Shown here: positions 22,937 to 30,929 of the stretch, piece after piece
Numbering within the stretch: position 1 is the stretch's first letter
Layout of the letters: each line of letters opens with the position of its first letter
Assembly: GCA_024398755.1 (NCBI GenBank)
Contig: JAKSIQ010000010.1
Coordinates: forward strand, 1 to 50,914
Source of the DNA: Bacteroidaceae bacterium
GTDB taxonomy: Bacteria > Bacteroidota > Bacteroidia > Bacteroidales > Bacteroidaceae
Direction of reading: 5' to 3'
DNA length: 50,914 nt
Notes under the pieces: model-generated
Told to the model about the DNA's origin: nothing
The model's input: only the letters and a program-made list of their open reading frames with translations
The model's database searches: none
Translations under genes and position numbers: made by a program

Positions 22937-23848
22937 ATGCCCGATATTCACTTTGCACCGATTCAGGGATATACAGACCATGTGTATCGCAAAGCCCATT
23001 ACGAACTGGCTGGGGGTATCAGTACATATTATTCGCCGTTCATGCGTCTTGAACACGGCGAAGTGAGAAGACGCGACATTCGCGACATATCGGCCGAAAA
23101 CAATTCCGGTGTGCCGATGGTACCTCAAATTATTGCCGCCGATGCAATTGAACTGAAACAGCTCACCAATGTGGTCCGGGATAGCGGATACCGGCGCATT
23201 GATCTGAATATGGGATGTCCGCATCCGCCCCAGGCCGGCCACGGACGGGGCGCAGGCCTGCTTACGCGTCCTGATGCAGTCAGGGAAATCATGGCGGAAA
23301 TTGCCAGCACTCCTGACATGAAGTTCTCCGTGAAGATGCGGCTTGGTTTGGAAAGTCCTGATGAATGGCGGCAACTGGTTGACATATTGAACGATACTCC
23401 ATTGGAACACGTAACTCTACATGCCAGGACCGCCAGACAGATGTATCGCGGCGTTCCCGATATGGATATGTTCGATGCATTTCTGCAACAATGTCGGCAT
23501 CGGGTAATTTACAACGGTGGTATAAAGACATTGGCCGATTTCCAGAATCTGGAACAACGTTTTCCATCACTACAGGCGGTCATGATCGGTCAGGGACTAA
23601 TGGCAAATCCATGCTTTGCAACGGAATGCCGACAAGGCAGGCAGTTCACACAGGCGGAGTCCCAAAAGGTGATTATGGCAATTCACGACCGTATTTTCAG
23701 CCACGCATCGGCCACGCTGCAAGGCGACGCACAAGTTCTGACACACATGCAGGCCTTCTGGCGTCCGTTAGAAGATTCCATTGACCGCAAGTTGTGGAAA
23801 AAGCTCATAAAGACCTCATCACTCAGCAAGTATCGCGAACAATTTTAG
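22937..23848 (+). CDS. tRNA-dihydrouridine synthase
   Basis: An FMN-dependent enzyme reducing uridine to dihydrouridine in tRNA. The 303-residue TIM barrel has the family start FAPIQGYTD (6-14), PMVPQI near 61, the catalytic-Cys block LNMGCPHPPQAGHGRGAGLL near 90-109, FSVKMRLG near 129, HARTARQMYRG near 159 and YNGGIKT near 190. The catalytic block varies somewhat from the usual GCPxxxVxxxGxGAxLL. It is divergent from cdd. Its TAG stop (23846-23848) coincides with the first bases of the dispersed repeat. Confidence 0.9.
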   Translation: MPDIHFAPIQGYTDHVYRKAHYELAGGISTYYSPFMRLEHGEVRRRDIRDISAENNSGVPMVPQIIAADAIELKQLTNVVRDSGYRRIDLNMGCPHPPQAGHGRGAGLLTRPDAVREIMAEIASTPDMKFSVKMRLGLESPDEWRQLVDILNDTPLEHVTLHARTARQMYRGVPDMDMFDAFLQQCRHRVIYNGGIKTLADFQNLEQRFPSLQAVMIGQGLMANPCFATECRQGRQFTQAESQKVIMAIHDRIFSHASATLQGDAQVLTHMQAFWRPLEDSIDRKLWKKLIKTSSLSKYREQF

Positions 23849-23907
23849 TGGGGAAGGCATAGATGGGGCTAGCCCGTAAGTAAAACAGGCGTATTCACTC
23901 ACCGCGG
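23846..23907 (+). repeat. Dispersed repeat, short copy
   Basis: TAGTGGGGAAGGCATAGATG followed by GGGCTAGCCCGTAAGTAAAA and CAGGCGTATTCACTCACCGC. Compared with the minus-strand copy at 18-120 it lacks about 38 internal bases but keeps both ends. It begins exactly at the dus stop codon and lies about 40 bases upstream of the promoter of the eight-gene operon. Confidence 0.75.
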
Positions 23908-23949
23908 GAAGAAAATAGCATATAAATTCTGCACTTTCCATACGTTTTG

Positions 23950-23981
23950 TTTTGTAATAGTAAAACCTTATACTATCTTTG
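23950..23981 (+). promoter_or_regulatory. Promoter of the sulfonolipid/Hdr-like operon
   Basis: TTTTG at 23950-23954, exactly 19 bases, TATCTTTG at 23974-23981. Start site near 23988; leader of about 37 bases to the ATG at 24025. No other promoter of this quality is seen until the end of the eight-gene block at 32209. Confidence 0.7.
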
Positions 23982-24024
23982 CGCCAACTAATTAGTAAAA
24001 CAGTTTACAATAATATCACTTACA

Positions 24025-25287
24025 ATGCAAAAAGACATTTTTGACAAGATTCGTGAATCATCAGGTGGCCCTATCGGCCAATATAGAGAAAAGGCTGACG
24101 GATACTTTGCATTCCCGAAACTGGAAGGCGAACTCGGTCCGTACATGAGGTTCAATGGTCAGGACGTTCTCTGCTGGAGTCTGAACAACTATCTTGGACT
24201 GGCAAACCACCCCGAAATAAGAAAAGTTGACGGTGAAGCCGCAGTACGCTGGGGCATGGCCTACCCTATGGGAAGCCGAATGATGACCGGCCAGACCGCC
24301 CTTCACGAGAAACTTGAGAACATGCTGGCCAAGTTCGAAAAGAAGGAAGCCGCTTTCCTGTTCAACTTCGGTTATCAGGGCATTCTTTCAACAATCGACT
24401 CTCTGGTAAGCCGTCATGACATTATAGTATATGATGCCGAATGTCACGCATGTCTGCTTGACGGAATACGTCTGCACATTGGCGACAAGTTCAAGTTCCG
24501 TCACAACGACGCACAGGACTGTGACCGCGTACTTGCAAAGGCACAGGCTCTTACCGAAGAGCGCGGAGGCGGCATTCTGGTAATTACCGAAGGCGTGTTC
24601 GGAATGACAGGCGCTCTCGGCATTCTGGATCAGATTGTAGCCCTCAAGAAGAAGTACAATTTCCGTTTCATGATTGACGATGCTCACGGATTCGGTGTCA
24701 TGGGTCCTCACGGACGAGGCACTTCCGAACATTTCAACTGCATGGATGGAGTCGATATCTACATTGGCGCATACGCAAAGTCAATGGCCACCATAGGCGG
24801 TTTCGTAGCCAGCGAAAAGGACATCATAACATATCTGCGTTACAACATGCGTTCACAGATGTACGCCAAGGCTCTGCCAATGCCAATTGTTGAAGGATGC
24901 ATAAAGCGTCTTGAAATAATTGACAGTCCTGAAGGTGACGAGCGCCGCGCACAGCTGTGGAAAGTGACACGCCGTCTGCAGGAAGGTTTCCGTTCGCTCG
25001 GTTATGAAATAGGTCCGGCCGAAGCATGCGTCACCCCGGTTCATCTTCGTTGTGGTGTTGACCAGGCGACACAGATTGCCGTTGACCTTAGAGAGAACTA
25101 TCATATTTTCTGCTCAATTGTCACCTACCCTGTCATTCCTCCAGGAATGCTGATTTTCCGCATCATATCTACAGCTGCACACAGCATAGAGGATGTTGAC
25201 CGCACTCTGGCCGCATTCAAGGATATCAAGGAGCGTCTTGACCGCGGTGAATATGACAAAGGATTTGCAGACAAAGCTATCAGATAA
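24025..25287 (+). CDS. Alpha-oxoamine synthase, probable cysteate fatty-acyltransferase
   Basis: A PLP enzyme of the serine palmitoyltransferase/AONS family (420 residues) that condenses an amino acid with an acyl thioester with loss of CO2. Visible: NNYLGLANHP at 54-63, GSRMMTGQTALHEKLE near 83-97, DAECHACLLDG at 137-147, the D-D-A-H site at 218-221, and the PLP lysine K252 in AYAKSMATIGGF. SPT and its relatives use the same fold, so the substrate cannot be read from these motifs. Context favours L-cysteate: the last gene of the same operon is a cysteate synthase, so the product would be 3-ketocapnine, the sulfonolipid precursor. Serine (giving 3-ketosphinganine) is the alternative. First gene of the operon; the next begins 7 bases later. 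Confidence 0.85.
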   Translation: MQKDIFDKIRESSGGPIGQYREKADGYFAFPKLEGELGPYMRFNGQDVLCWSLNNYLGLANHPEIRKVDGEAAVRWGMAYPMGSRMMTGQTALHEKLENMLAKFEKKEAAFLFNFGYQGILSTIDSLVSRHDIIVYDAECHACLLDGIRLHIGDKFKFRHNDAQDCDRVLAKAQALTEERGGGILVITEGVFGMTGALGILDQIVALKKKYNFRFMIDDAHGFGVMGPHGRGTSEHFNCMDGVDIYIGAYAKSMATIGGFVASEKDIITYLRYNMRSQMYAKALPMPIVEGCIKRLEIIDSPEGDERRAQLWKVTRRLQEGFRSLGYEIGPAEACVTPVHLRCGVDQATQIAVDLRENYHIFCSIVTYPVIPPGMLIFRIISTAAHSIEDVDRTLAAFKDIKERLDRGEYDKGFADKAIR

Positions 25288-25294
25288 CTATACC

Positions 25295-26080
25295 ATGCAT
25301 ACAGTCTGGATTACAGGAGCCTCATCAGGAATAGGCCGTGCATGTGCGTTCCAATACGCAATGCAGGGCTGCCGCCTTGTGCTTACATCAACGTCCAGAC
25401 CCACACTTGAACAGACAGCCGACAGATGCCGCGAACTGGGCGCATCGGACATACGCATACTGCCGTATGACCTTAGCGAACCGGACGGCATCAGGCTGCT
25501 TGTGAACGAAGCCTGGAACGCCTATGGCGGCATTGACATTCTTTTCTGCAACGCCGGCATAAGCCAGCGTACTGCAATTGAAGATACACCAATGTCTGTC
25601 GTAAGAAAAATAATGGAGGTAAATTTCTTTGCATCTGCCGCCATGGCTCAGGCTATCCTTCCGCTCATGATATCGAACGGAGGAGGCAGAATTGCCGTAA
25701 CATCTTCAATTGCAGGAAAATTCGGATTTCCGCTACGATGTGCGTACAGTTCGTCAAAATTCGCCCTGTACGGATTCTTTGAGACCCTTAGAGCAGAGAA
25801 CCGGAACAGGAACATATCGGTCACCATCATATGCCCGGGACGTGTCAGAACCAACATATCGTTCAATGCGCTTGACAAAGGAGGTGTAAGACACGGAGTC
25901 ATGGATCCGGGACAGGACGGCGGACTGAGTGCCGATAAGGCTGCCCGTAAGATTGTACGTGCGATAAAACGCCGCAGAAATGAGGTGCTTGTAGGACGCG
26001 GCGAACTGCTTATGGTTTACATAAAGCGTTTCTTTCCAAACCTTTGCGCCAGACTTGCCGCAAAAATCAAGCCTATGTGA
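25295..26080 (+). CDS. Short-chain dehydrogenase, probable 3-keto long-chain base reductase
   Basis: A 261-residue SDR. The NAD(P)-binding TGASSGIG is at residues 7-14, NAG near 89, the active-site Ser in VTSSIAGK near 137-144, and the catalytic AYSSSK (Y-x3-K) near 151-156. Next to an alpha-oxoamine synthase it most likely reduces the 3-keto group of the condensation product (3-ketocapnine to capnine), analogous to 3-ketosphinganine reductase. The start at 25295 gives a correct N-terminal Rossmann fold; the longer frame overlaps the upstream gene. Its TGA shares one base with the next ATG (TGATG). Confidence 0.85.
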   Translation: MHTVWITGASSGIGRACAFQYAMQGCRLVLTSTSRPTLEQTADRCRELGASDIRILPYDLSEPDGIRLLVNEAWNAYGGIDILFCNAGISQRTAIEDTPMSVVRKIMEVNFFASAAMAQAILPLMISNGGGRIAVTSSIAGKFGFPLRCAYSSSKFALYGFFETLRAENRNRNISVTIICPGRVRTNISFNALDKGGVRHGVMDPGQDGGLSADKAARKIVRAIKRRRNEVLVGRGELLMVYIKRFFPNLCARLAAKIKPM

Positions 26081-26775
26081 TGGAGAACCTGTTCGAAGAG
26101 CTTTGCAAGGACTACCGTTTCAAGGAGGGATTCCACAACTGCATAAATTGTGGAACCTGCACAGCCGTATGCCCTGCCGCCGAATTCTACAAATATGACC
26201 CCAGACGCATTGTCGATACCGTTCAGACACGTGACGATGCGCAGATTGAAGCTCTGCTGAAATCTGATACGATATGGTACTGCGGCGAGTGCATGAGCTG
26301 CGTGACGCGTTGTCCGCGAAAGAACGGTCCGGGGCTGGTAATAATGGCTCTGCGTGACCTGAGCATCAGACTCGGTTATTTTACCGAATCGGAAAAAGGA
26401 CGTCAGATGCTGCCTCTGACACATACCATGACCGGTAACATTCTCAAATACGGCTACTGCATACATCCGGAAACATTCAAATGGGAAGACCACATGGAAT
26501 CGGGCCCGGTATGGAAATGGCACATGGAACATCTTGAGAAAAGCATGAAACGTCAGGGTGCCAACTACATGGGCGAAGGTCCGGGCGTGCTCAGAAAAAT
26601 ACCTCAGGAATCGCTTGACGAACTGAAAGCCATTTTCGATGTGTCTGGAGGTACTGAGAGAATCAGGACGGTTGAGGAATATTCCCGCAAAAAGGCAATG
26701 GAAATGGGCGTGTCCATAGAAGAATATGAGAAGGATGCCTTTGAACATTGCAGCGAAACACATTTCAACGAATGA
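26080..26775 (+). CDS. HdrC-like iron-sulfur protein (first copy)
   Basis: A 231-residue soluble protein with two [4Fe-4S] motifs: C21-x2-C24-x2-C27-x3-C31-P and C68-x2-C71-x2-C74-x3-C78-P. The layout matches HdrC of heterodisulfide reductases and the sHdrC1 proteins of sulfur oxidisers. A roughly 140-residue helical C-terminal extension rich in charged residues follows. It should pass electrons between an HdrA flavin subunit and an HdrB cluster subunit. It overlaps the SDR stop by one base and the hdrB-like start by four (ATGA), showing tight coupling. Confidence 0.88.
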   Translation: MENLFEELCKDYRFKEGFHNCINCGTCTAVCPAAEFYKYDPRRIVDTVQTRDDAQIEALLKSDTIWYCGECMSCVTRCPRKNGPGLVIMALRDLSIRLGYFTESEKGRQMLPLTHTMTGNILKYGYCIHPETFKWEDHMESGPVWKWHMEHLEKSMKRQGANYMGEGPGVLRKIPQESLDELKAIFDVSGGTERIRTVEEYSRKKAMEMGVSIEEYEKDAFEHCSETHFNE

Positions 26776-27842
26776 TACTGGAAGGACGACAGAAAATTTG
26801 GAGCGATTACCAGAAGGACATTCCCGATGACCACTGGTATTACGTGCGCAGCTGTATACGCCAGAATTTCTTTCCGGCCAGCGAACGTATGTTCACTCAC
26901 ATTGTGAAGGATGTTCTCGGCAAAGATCTTTATGAGACTCCCCACCACACGACATGCGGAGGAATAGCATATCACTGCGACACCATTCCGCAGGAAACCG
27001 CCATGACCATAGTTGCGCGCCAGTTTGCGCTGATGACAGAGGCCGGCTACGAGAATTACTGTCCAAGCTGCATAACATCGTTCGGCAACTACATTGAAAT
27101 ACTTGAAACATGGCAGGAGTTTCCTGAACTGGAAGCAAAAATCCGTGAGAACCTGTGGAAAGCCTGCCGCCGTGAATTCAACAAGCCAAAATATCTGGCT
27201 CATTCAAGTGACCTTATATATCACTGGCGCGGTGAGATAGCAAAACGGGCAAAGAAACTGCTTGTAAACGTAGAAACGGGAGAACCGCTCAGAGTTGTGG
27301 AGCATATAGGCTGCCATTACGCCAAGATGTTCCCGAGCAAAGGCGTAGGCGGAGCCGAGTATCCATGCGTACTGGCAGGAATGATTGAAAGCTGGGGTGG
27401 ACAGGTAATTGACTATCCTGAACGCCGCCATTGCTGCGGTTACGGTTTCCGCCAGTATCACGTAAAGGCAAACCGCGGCTACAGCCTGTCAAACACGCAT
27501 AAGAAATTCGAATCAATGGAGCCGTACCATCCGGACCTTATCATAACCAATTGTCCCGGCTGTCCGTATTTTCTTGACCGATGGCAGTATGTCATTGCCT
27601 GTCAGACAGGAAAGACTTACGGCGAAAACGGTCATGGCATACCGGTACTGACATACGAAGAGCTTGCAGGACTGGTGCTTGGCTATGACCCGTGGGACCT
27701 GGGCCTGCAGCTTCACCAGGTTGCTGTAGAACCGCTTCTTCAGAAAATGGGAGTTGAATTTGATCCGGCAGCCAAATATCTGGGTCTTGACAAAGAAGAC
27801 CTCATAAAACCGGAACTGCCGTCATCAATCAAATGTTATTGA
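26772..27842 (+). CDS. HdrB-like protein with CCG domains
   Basis: A 356-residue protein with two CCG-type modules that in HdrB hold non-cubane [4Fe-4S] clusters, the site of disulfide chemistry. The C-terminal module is canonical: GCHY (near 182), HCCGYG (near 220) and NCPGCPYF (near 257). The N-terminal module is altered: C near 28, then TTCGG instead of CCG after 33 residues, then NYCPSC. One cluster may thus lack a ligand. Signal peptide and membrane segments are absent. The ATG overlaps the hdrC-like stop, and the hdrA-like gene begins 7 bases after its end. In sHdr systems the equivalent B subunit works with lipoate-bound sulfur; whether that holds here is unknown. Confidence 0.87.
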   Translation: MILEGRQKIWSDYQKDIPDDHWYYVRSCIRQNFFPASERMFTHIVKDVLGKDLYETPHHTTCGGIAYHCDTIPQETAMTIVARQFALMTEAGYENYCPSCITSFGNYIEILETWQEFPELEAKIRENLWKACRREFNKPKYLAHSSDLIYHWRGEIAKRAKKLLVNVETGEPLRVVEHIGCHYAKMFPSKGVGGAEYPCVLAGMIESWGGQVIDYPERRHCCGYGFRQYHVKANRGYSLSNTHKKFESMEPYHPDLIITNCPGCPYFLDRWQYVIACQTGKTYGENGHGIPVLTYEELAGLVLGYDPWDLGLQLHQVAVEPLLQKMGVEFDPAAKYLGLDKEDLIKPELPSSIKCY

Positions 27843-27849
27843 CACGACC

Positions 27850-28866
27850 ATGAACCACAATATTGTAATTATCGGCGGCGGAATCGCCGGAATGGAGGCG
27901 GCCAAGGCGCTTTTAGCCCTCGGCCACACTCCAATTCTCATTGAAAGCAAACCTTATCTTGGCGGTCATGTGGCAAAATGGCACAAGCTGTTTCCTGACA
28001 TGTCATCGGCCACAGAACTTGTTGAAAAGCTGCGCAAAGACATTACCGCAGCAAACATTTTCCTAAGCACCGACGTGATATCAATGAACCGTCTGGCAAG
28101 TGGATGGACTCTGAAACTCAGCAACGGCATTGTAATAAACGCATCGGCAATTCTGGTTTCAACTGGATTCAAACTGTTCGAGGCATCGAAAAAAGAGGAA
28201 TACGGTTACGGTGTCTATGAGAACGTGATCACCAATTCAGATCTGGAGGCCTGGTTCAACGGTGAATCGGACTGGAGGATTCCACAGAATCCCAAAACAA
28301 TAGGGTTCGTTCATTGCGTAGGTTCACGTGACCTGAAAGCGTGCAACGGACAATGCTCCAAGGTATGTTGCGCAACAGCCATAAAGCAGGCCATTGAAAT
28401 AAAGGAACGCTTTCCGTTTGCAAAAGTCTATTGCTTCTACATGGACTTGAGACTGTTCGGAAAGAAATACGAAGACTTCTATGTGAATGCGCAGCGTGAC
28501 TATGGAGTCCAATTCATAAGAGGACGCGTTTCGGAAGTCGGAGAAACAATCGACCATAGGCTTCAGGTCAAAGCCGAGGACACGCTCTCTGGCAAGCCTT
28601 TGAAACTTCAGCTTGACATGCTGGTTCTTATGGCAGGCATTGTGAACAACCCGAGCATCAGATCAATATCGGCAATGTCTGGTCTTGAAACTGACAGCGA
28701 CGGATTCCTGCGCAGCAGTGACAATGAATACGGTGTAGTTGAATCCGGCCAGCCGGGTATATACTTTGCCGGAGCCTGCACCGGTCCGAAAACCGTTCCG
28801 GAAACTGTGGCCGAAGCCCGTAGCGCAGCACTCCAGATACATTCCTACATTAAGAAATTGGCATGA
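27850..28866 (+). CDS. HdrA-like flavoprotein, short form
   Basis: A 338-residue FAD protein. The dinucleotide fold IVIIGGGIAGMEAAKAL is at 5-21; a cysteine set C156 (HCVGSRD), C165, C169, C173, C174 matches the CVGSRD-x-CSxVCC block of HdrA/QmoA proteins that holds a [4Fe-4S] cluster next to FAD; the C-terminal GIYFAGACTGPKTVPETVAEA contacts FAD. It lacks the extra ferredoxin domains of methanogen HdrA (about 650 residues), as do the HdrA proteins of sulfur oxidisers and QmoA. It would be the flavin hub of the complex. The next gene begins 4 bases after its stop. Confidence 0.9.
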   Translation: MNHNIVIIGGGIAGMEAAKALLALGHTPILIESKPYLGGHVAKWHKLFPDMSSATELVEKLRKDITAANIFLSTDVISMNRLASGWTLKLSNGIVINASAILVSTGFKLFEASKKEEYGYGVYENVITNSDLEAWFNGESDWRIPQNPKTIGFVHCVGSRDLKACNGQCSKVCCATAIKQAIEIKERFPFAKVYCFYMDLRLFGKKYEDFYVNAQRDYGVQFIRGRVSEVGETIDHRLQVKAEDTLSGKPLKLQLDMLVLMAGIVNNPSIRSISAMSGLETDSDGFLRSSDNEYGVVESGQPGIYFAGACTGPKTVPETVAEARSAALQIHSYIKKLA

Positions 28867-28870
28867 TTCC

Positions 28871-29188
28871 ATGATGGATTTCGGTTTCAAATTGAGCAAA
28901 AGCTCCACTATTGACCTGACCGATGTGAAAACGGACAGGTTTGAGCAGCTGTGCAAACAGGAACCGGGAGCACGTGTCTGCATAGGTTGCGGGTCGTGCA
29001 GCGCAAGCTGTCCGGCAGCAAGTCTGTCAGGAATGAGCATGCGCAAAGTGCTGCTGGCCATGCAGCGCGGACAGGATGTGCGTCCTATGCTTCGCAACTG
29101 CATGCTGTGCGGCAAATGCACTATGGTCTGTCCACGTGGTCTGAACACCAGAAACATCATTCTAAACATTTGCCGTCAGTATGATTGA
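28871..29188 (+). CDS. HdrC-like iron-sulfur protein (second copy)
   Basis: A 105-residue protein with two [4Fe-4S] motifs: C37-x2-C40-x2-C43-x3-C47-P and C77-x2-C80-x2-C83-x3-C87-P, nearly the minimal HdrC. It differs from the first HdrC-like protein by lacking the long C-terminal extension. A second, smaller HdrC after HdrA is also the arrangement in sHdr loci (C1-B1-A-x-C2-B2). Start at 28871 (ATGATG), since the longer frame lies within the hdrA-like gene. Its end overlaps the next start by 8 bases. Confidence 0.87.
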   Translation: MMDFGFKLSKSSTIDLTDVKTDRFEQLCKQEPGARVCIGCGSCSASCPAASLSGMSMRKVLLAMQRGQDVRPMLRNCMLCGKCTMVCPRGLNTRNIILNICRQYD

Positions 29189-30929
29189 GAGATTTCCAGA
29201 AGGCTTCCATCCGTTTGTCATTCCGTTTCTAGCCGGAATGGCTTTTGTACTTGTGGTATGCCTTGCAAAAGCTGCTGTGGTGTTTTTCCAGCTTGATGCC
29301 GGCAGCCGCAGACGGTATCTGGTTTCGCTCATCATTCCGAATGTTATAATAAAGAATGTGATTGACATAATACTGGATTGTCTGCTCCATGTCAAACTTT
29401 GGAAACGGAACCGCATGTTGGGGTTCATGCATTCCAGCATTGCCTTTGGCTGGTTCATGATAATACTGTTGGGACACATTCAGGTACTGTTATATTTTCC
29501 AAACCGTCTGAACACGTTCTACTACCCTATTTTCTTTGACTATTTCATTGAGGGAGGAAATGACACGCTCGTTTCAAAACTCATGGACGTGTTCCTTTAT
29601 GTAATACTTGCAGGCATTGCACTCGCCATAATCAAACGATTCTATTCCAAGCTTTTCGGAATGAAGCGCACAGCCAGGCCTACACTTTTTAACATGATAG
29701 GACTGTATTCGCTATGGGCCATATTTCCGTTAAGGCTGCTTGCCGAACTATGCGCACGCAGCGGCAATACCGATCCTACCTTATGGTGGGCATATTCAAT
29801 AGCTCTATGCACATTCATGTGCGTTCTGCCTTTCAGCCGATACCTTCACATTCCGGCCGAAATGCTGCTTGTAACCATGCGCAACGCCCATATTGAAGTG
29901 ACACGTCCGGGCAAGGGAATGGCAAAAGTCCAGACCGACAGCTGTCCGAACTGCGGTGTGTGCATCGATGCCTGCCCTATGAATGCCGATCCGGCCAATC
30001 TGAAGGACAGCACCGTTTACTACACACGCCAGTTGCGCAGAAACAACAGGGAAAGAATTGACCATATTGCAGACAAATGCATGCTGTGCGGCAAATGTAC
30101 GTCTGTGTGTCAGGTAGGAGTTGACGGTCCGAAACTGAGAATATTGGCACGTGCAACCCGCAAATACAATATCGGGGCCGATTTCACTACTGTTGAAAAC
30201 CTGCCTGTATTGCCCGACGCGCAAGGCAAAGTGCTGTATTTTTCAGGCTGCATGACGCAGCTTACTCCGCTTATAGGACGCAGCATTGAATCGGTACTGA
30301 AAAAAGCGCAGGTGGAATATGAATGGCTTGACAGGGATGGCGGATTGTGCTGCGGACGTCCTCTTCATACCGCCGGACGTCTGAAAGAGGCACAGGAACT
30401 GATTCACCGCAACGAGGAACTGATTCTTTCAAGCGGTGCCACCACCCTTCTGGTAAGCTGCCCTATCTGCTACCGTGAATTCAAAGAGAAATACGTTCTT
30501 CCAGGAGTGAATGTCGTACACTATGCCGACTATTTTACACAACTGATAGAGAACGGCAGATTGGTTCTCAAAGAAAAAAGCGACATATGCTACGTTTATC
30601 ATGACCCATGTGAACTCGGGCGCGGCTGCGGCATGTATGAAACGCCCAGAAAACTTATTGCCCAGACAGCCGGAATTGCTGAAGCACCTGCCAACAGGGC
30701 CGGAAGCATTTGCTGCGGAGGCTCATTGGGTTCACTTTCACTGGATTTCACACACCGTGAAAAGATTACCAGAGCATCACTTGAGAACCTTTACCAAAGC
30801 AGGGCCGATGCCATTGCCACAGCATGTCCGTTGTGCCTTGCAACATTTTCACGCTACAGCGACAGGCCTGTCAAAGACCTGGCCCAGATAATTGACGAAC
30901 AGACAAAAACAAACAATATCAGACAATGA
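29181..30929 (+). CDS. Membrane-bound HdrE-HdrD-like fusion
   Basis: A 582-residue fusion. Residues about 1-240 hold five to six membrane helices with histidines in places typical of b-type haem ligands (GFMHSSIAFGWFMIILLGHI near 76-95), like NarI/HdrE. Then two [4Fe-4S] motifs (CPNCGVCIDACP near 255 and CMLCGKCTSVCQ near 298) and two CCG modules, both canonical: GCM...LCCGRP...CPIC and PCE...ICCGGS...CPLC. The protein could exchange electrons between the menaquinone pool and the soluble Hdr-like subunits. It overlaps the previous gene by 8 bases and the cysteate synthase start by 4. Confidence 0.88.
   Translation: MIERFPEGFHPFVIPFLAGMAFVLVVCLAKAAVVFFQLDAGSRRRYLVSLIIPNVIIKNVIDIILDCLLHVKLWKRNRMLGFMHSSIAFGWFMIILLGHIQVLLYFPNRLNTFYYPIFFDYFIEGGNDTLVSKLMDVFLYVILAGIALAIIKRFYSKLFGMKRTARPTLFNMIGLYSLWAIFPLRLLAELCARSGNTDPTLWWAYSIALCTFMCVLPFSRYLHIPAEMLLVTMRNAHIEVTRPGKGMAKVQTDSCPNCGVCIDACPMNADPANLKDSTVYYTRQLRRNNRERIDHIADKCMLCGKCTSVCQVGVDGPKLRILARATRKYNIGADFTTVENLPVLPDAQGKVLYFSGCMTQLTPLIGRSIESVLKKAQVEYEWLDRDGGLCCGRPLHTAGRLKEAQELIHRNEELILSSGATTLLVSCPICYREFKEKYVLPGVNVVHYADYFTQLIENGRLVLKEKSDICYVYHDPCELGRGCGMYETPRKLIAQTAGIAEAPANRAGSICCGGSLGSLSLDFTHREKITRASLENLYQSRADAIATACPLCLATFSRYSDRPVKDLAQIIDEQTKTNNIRQ

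Noticed and set aside
24025-25287. Serine palmitoyltransferase as the first choice for the acyltransferase
   Set aside because: Not excluded, but the same operon encodes a cysteate synthase, which makes cysteate the better-supported amino acid substrate.
26017-26763. 248-codon minus-strand frame opposite the HdrC-like gene
   Set aside because: The plus-strand frame has two perfect ferredoxin motifs; the antisense product is Phe/His-rich without domain features.
26080-30929. Methanogen-type heterodisulfide reductase acting on CoM-S-S-CoB
   Set aside because: All other genes are bacterial and of Bacteroidota type; there are no coenzyme M or B genes, and the HdrA-like protein is the short form.
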